Shown here one piece after another: positions 6,226 to 6,264 of a DNA stretch of 6,264 nucleotides (its first letter is position 1; each line of letters opens with the position of its first letter). Source of the DNA: Myxococcota bacterium (GTDB lineage Bacteria > Myxococcota_A > Polyangia > HGW-17 > JAJRWW01); assembly GCA_024276595.1 (NCBI GenBank), contig JAJRWW010000235.1:1-6264 (forward strand), written 5' to 3'. The notes beneath the pieces were generated by a model, which searched no databases, was not told the origin of the DNA, and saw only the letters and a program-made list of their open reading frames with translations. A program made the position numbers and the translations under genes.

Positions 6226-6231
6226 CTCTCC
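6226..6231 (-). promoter_or_regulatory. Shine-Dalgarno GGAGAG for the DsbA-like lipoprotein
   Basis: On the reverse strand GGAGAG ends 6 bases before the GTG at 6219-6217, supporting this as the start. No in-frame ATG near it gives a better signal peptide. The promoter itself must lie in the last bases of the window or beyond; nothing convincing is visible between 6234 and 6264. Confidence 0.5.
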
Positions 6232-6264
6232 ATCAGGTGATTCGAGGGCTATGCCTTAGCGCAC

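Noticed and set aside
6216..6233. Five-codon frame (Met-Glu-Arg-His-Gln-stop) overlapping the DsbA-like GTG start on the reverse strand
   Set aside because: It has no Shine-Dalgarno sequence of its own, and its bases are explained by the GGAGAG site serving the GTG start.

Overview
The window is a GC-rich, tightly packed bacterial chromosome segment with four forward transcription-unit genes and one convergent reverse gene. It most resembles an uncultured Myxococcota / former Deltaproteobacteria lineage. The grounds are inferential: strong G/C preference at third codon positions, lipoproteins with low-complexity tethers, an AgmX/PglI-type C-terminal domain typical of myxobacteria, and a large double-DsbA-like lipoprotein with a Cys-rich N-terminal region. 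No tRNA, rRNA, CRISPR array, insertion sequence or phage gene was seen.

Layout. Positions 1-675 hold the C-terminal part of an unrecognised protein, possibly beta-rich, whose reading frame runs off the left edge. After an 80-base gap with a candidate promoter, 756-1355 encodes a small lipoprotein with an acidic tether and an AgmX/PglI-like (TonB C-terminal-like) domain. Six bases later, 1362-2999 encodes a PgpH/YqfF-type 7TM-HD phosphohydrolase, predicted to hydrolyse cyclic di-AMP, with all HD-domain metal and catalytic residues present but a very short extracytoplasmic region. Its stop codon overlaps by four bases (GTGA) the start of a VanW-family envelope gene preceded by a strong AGGAGG. 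That gene is broken by a single in-frame TAG at 3854-3856, exactly before the conserved GGVCQISST core, and continues undamaged in the same frame to 4432. On the reverse strand, 6219-4486 encodes a 577-residue secreted lipoprotein with two tandem thioredoxin-fold DsbA-like domains (CPFC and CPAC).

How they may work together. The lipoprotein, PgpH-like and VanW-like genes probably form one operon concerned with the cell envelope. Cyclic di-AMP turnover is known to be tied to wall and osmotic homeostasis in other bacteria, so its translational coupling to a wall-associated VanW protein is coherent, but the link here is inference. The DsbA-like protein would handle disulfides in exported proteins and is transcribed separately toward the operon.

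The most notable observation is the lone premature amber codon in an otherwise intact VanW gene. A recent nonsense mutation or a sequence error is the likeliest cause; readthrough is possible but less likely, because three other genes here end with TAG. I do not see a clearly new multi-gene system in this window.
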